Shown here: positions 62,199 through 64,000 of the stretch, in pieces
Position numbering within the stretch: the first letter of the stretch is position 1
How the letters are laid out: every line of letters begins with the position of its first letter
Source of the DNA: Helicobacter_B zhangjianzhongii
GTDB lineage: Bacteria; Campylobacterota; Campylobacteria; Campylobacterales; Helicobacteraceae
Direction of reading: 5' to 3'
DNA: 64,000 nucleotides
Assembly: GCF_030249855.1 (NCBI RefSeq)
Contig: NZ_JANURN010000002.1
Span: 186,001 to 250,000 of the forward strand
Position numbers and translations under genes: made by a program
The notes under the pieces: generated by a model
Databases searched by the model: none
Told to the model about the DNA's origin: nothing
The model's input: the letters and a program-made list of their open reading frames with translations, nothing else

Positions 62199-63032
62199 AT
62201 GAATTACATTAACAAATGCCTTTTCCCAGCTGCTGGCTATGGGACGCGATTTTTACCCGCGACAAAAGCTATGCCCAAAGAAATGCTCCCCATTCTTACA
62301 AAGCCACTTATACAATATGGTGTCGAAGAAGCTCTAAGTGCGGGCTGCCAAACGATGGCGATTGTAACAGGGCGGGGCAAGCGCAGCATAGAAGATCACT
62401 TTGATATAAGCTATGAATTAGAGCATCAAATCAAAGGCACGGATAAAGAATTTTTACTCAATGAAGTGCGCTCACTCATCACACAATGCACTTTCTCCTA
62501 CACACGCCAAAATGAGATGAAAGGCTTGGGACACGCGATTTTGACAGGTGAGACACTCATTGGCAATGAGCCTTTTGCTGTGATTTTGGCTGATGATTTA
62601 TGCGCAAATATCGGTGGAGATAGCGTGCTAGCACAAATGGTAAAGCTCTATGCCAAGCATAAATGCTCCATAGTCGCCATAGAAGAAGTGCCTATGAGCG
62701 AGGTGGATAAATACGGCGTGATCGCAGGAGAGATGATTAGCCAAGATGTTTATCGCGTTAGCACGATGATAGAAAAGCCAAGTGCTAGCGAAGCCCCCTC
62801 AAATCTAGCAGTCATTGGTCGCTATATTTTGACGCCTGATATTTTTGATATTTTGCGCGTAACACCCCCGGGCAAAAAGGGTGAAATCCAAATCACCGAT
62901 GCCCTAATGGAGCAGGCGAAAAATGGGCGAGTAATCGCCTATAAATTCCAAGGCAAGAGGTATGATTGTGGGAGTATTGATGGCTTTGTCGAAGCGACTA
63001 ATGCGTTTTTTGCAGCAAAAAGTAGCAAATAA
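62199..63032 (+). CDS. galU: UTP-glucose-1-phosphate uridylyltransferase
   Basis: Makes UDP-glucose from UTP and glucose-1-phosphate for LPS and other glycans. The nucleotidyltransferase start is CLFPAAGYGTRFLPATKAMPKEMLPI (GxGTR...PK). The region FAVILADDLCAN carries the metal-binding Asp, and IEKPSASEAPSNLAVIGRYIL and KRYDCGSIDGFVEA are family blocks. 277 residues, normal. Likely co-transcribed with the small membrane protein 11 bp downstream. Confidence 0.95.
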   Translation: MNYINKCLFPAAGYGTRFLPATKAMPKEMLPILTKPLIQYGVEEALSAGCQTMAIVTGRGKRSIEDHFDISYELEHQIKGTDKEFLLNEVRSLITQCTFSYTRQNEMKGLGHAILTGETLIGNEPFAVILADDLCANIGGDSVLAQMVKLYAKHKCSIVAIEEVPMSEVDKYGVIAGEMISQDVYRVSTMIEKPSASEAPSNLAVIGRYILTPDIFDILRVTPPGKKGEIQITDALMEQAKNGRVIAYKFQGKRYDCGSIDGFVEATNAFFAAKSSK

Positions 63033-63043
63033 AGTAGCCAATA

Positions 63044-63451
63044 ATGTATAACCAAGGATTCTATGCCATTATTTTGATGATCGCCTGTGGGTTTGGGTTT
63101 GTCATCTTTGTGTTTGGGTTTTTTATGCGTAGCATATTTGACAAAAAGCCAGCCCCAAAGCCTTTCACACTAAAAGACTTCCGCAAGCTAATCCCAAATG
63201 CCAAGACTCAAGATCAAGCCCACGAGCTCATCGAGCAGTTTGTGAAGAAGTTTGGGCTTTTTGCGCCAAGCTCTAGCGATCGCCAAGAATGGCTTGATGT
63301 GGTAAAAGAGCTTACAAGCCTTGAAGTCATCGATACAGACAAAGCCGCTGAAGTCCGCGAGCGGCTAAGTGCCAAAAATCCCAATATCAAAAAAGACATA
63401 TCCGATGCCATAGGGCTAGCACTCAAAACCAAGAAAGATACCAGCACTTAG
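63044..63451 (+). CDS. small inner-membrane protein of unknown function
   Basis: 135 residues: an N-terminal membrane helix (FYAIILMIACGFGFVIFVFGFFM), then a soluble helical domain with FTLKDFRKLIPNAKTQDQAHELIEQFVKKFG and LDVVKELTSLEVIDTDKAAEVRERL. No family recognised. It is 11 bp after galU; such pairs are seen in epsilonproteobacteria, but the role is unclear. Confidence 0.75.
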   Translation: MYNQGFYAIILMIACGFGFVIFVFGFFMRSIFDKKPAPKPFTLKDFRKLIPNAKTQDQAHELIEQFVKKFGLFAPSSSDRQEWLDVVKELTSLEVIDTDKAAEVRERLSAKNPNIKKDISDAIGLALKTKKDTST

Positions 63452-63474
63452 ATCAACACAAAGTGCGCTAGAGA

Positions 63475-64000
63475 CTAAGCGCGCAATCTACTGCCTAGAA
63501 TCTGCACGGGAGCTTTGCTAAAAATACTTGATTTGCGCTTTATGCTAGTGTGTGTGCTAGTGGGGTATAGAGTAGCACAAGCTTGATAGAGTCTATCCAT
63601 AGTGGCAGGATCTGCCTTATAAGTATAGGCGTGTAGCCCTACTTGCGTGGCGTTTGTGATGATCTCCTGCCTTGTGGCATAGGTGGTGATGATCCCAGAG
63701 TCTTTAAGCAAGCTAGATAGCTTACAAAAATGCTTATAGTCCCATAAACTCGGGCATTTCTCATAGCTAAAGGGATCTTGGTAGATCACATCAAAGCCCA
63801 TAAAATCGCCATAATACTGCGCTAAGCTTGCGGACAAGTCCGCAAGTAAAACACACGCATCACCCCAGAGTATTTGCAAAGATACATTATGTGCTATGCG
63901 CGCTTGCCTACTAGAATCCAGCTGGGCTACAAGGCTAGAATCTAGCGCGTGGATTGTGCTAGCAAGAGCTAGATTCTGCCTATCAAGCTCGATAGAGATG
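63475..64000 (-). CDS. MnmC-like SAM-dependent methyltransferase, partial
   Basis: The frame runs open from the window edge to the stop at 63475, so the N-terminus is missing; the TTG at 63879 is probably internal. Upstream codons read ...IELDRQNLALASTIHALD, typical of the end of a SAM-binding sheet. GFDVIYQDPFSYEKCPSLWDYKHFCKLSSLLKDSGIITTY matches the Methyltransf_30 pattern (D.F.P...P.LW....F..l...l...G...TY) of MnmC, which finishes mnm5U34 in tRNA. The LDSS words in the upstream part resemble core-derived codons. Identification is by pattern only. Confidence 0.65.
   Translation of the reverse strand, partial: ISIELDRQNLALASTIHALDSSLVAQLDSSRQARIAHNVSLQILWGDACVLLADLSASLAQYYGDFMGFDVIYQDPFSYEKCPSLWDYKHFCKLSSLLKDSGIITTYATRQEIITNATQVGLHAYTYKADPATMDRLYQACATLYPTSTHTSIKRKSSIFSKAPVQILGSRLRA

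Overview
The window looks like chromosome of an enterohepatic Helicobacter. Supporting features are a hydABCD-type NiFe hydrogenase operon, panD/panB, PflB, FlgR, FlgA, a Maf-type (DUF115) flagellin glycosylation protein, HP0231/HP0232-like neighbours, a pyrC-tonB-fliO-fliN-nth block, futalosine-pathway MqnD, and a Campylobacter-type II-C CRISPR-Cas9 locus. The base composition looks richer in G+C than H. pylori; H. canis-like species come to mind, but species assignment is inference.

Layout. 0-4.6 kb: hydrogenase large-subunit tail, hydC, hydD, an inflated hydE, panD, ybaB. 4.9-8.2 kb: Maf protein, a phase-variable FkbM methyltransferase switched OFF at a 14-C tract, and Fur-box feoA. 8.9-17.4 kb: a minus-strand run of flgA, uvrD/rep, pflB, serS, PIN-PhoH and phnA. 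17.6-21.7 kb: chemoreceptor, rpmI-rplT, NDH-2, tRNA-Asn. 21.7-27.0 kb: surface-sugar genes (nucleotide-sugar dehydrogenase, WbpD-like acetyltransferase, GT25), then a lipoprotein, a DsbC-like protein and a DUF4156-like lipoprotein. 27.2-44.1 kb: TrkA-like protein, spermidine-dehydrogenase-like flavoprotein, aroB, copA, thrS-infC, flgR, and three outer-membrane proteins. 44.2-53.9 kb: panB-ruvB, htrA, waaC, pyrC, tonB-like, fliO-like, fliN, cheX-like, nth. 54.0-59.7 kb: CRISPR locus. 59.8-64 kb: a secreted protein, tRNA-Gln, tRNA-fMet, mqnD, galU and a partial methyltransferase.

Two things stand out. First, the CRISPR locus. A degenerate repeat (R0) lies 631 bp before the six perfect repeats, and that gap is filled by one unrecognised acidic 189-aa gene whose stop codon is 4 nt from repeat 1. 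Every repeat carries an extended -10 element. A CjCas9-like tracrRNA lies just downstream on the same strand, and cas9-cas1-cas2 converge on it. Two of the five spacers encode the same peptide, LGGAGI(Q/S)AG, with mostly synonymous differences, so they target homologues of one gene.

Second, a genome-shaping repeat system. The word GTGGATTCTAG (usually AAAAGTGGATTCTAG), or its complement, occurs about 65 times by hand count, about once per kb. It is found in gene-free gaps, at gene ends, as hairpin pairs, and in-frame inside genes as KVDSS or LESTF. It is mixed with larger modules of roughly 40-150 bp whose hairpin stems differ from copy to copy but stay self-complementary. These modules fill nearly all long intergenic gaps and have entered hydE, serS, waaC, an outer-membrane protein, uvrD and others in-frame, adding up to about 250 residues. 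They resemble both DNA-uptake sequences and Rickettsia-type palindromic elements. No transposase is visible in the window.
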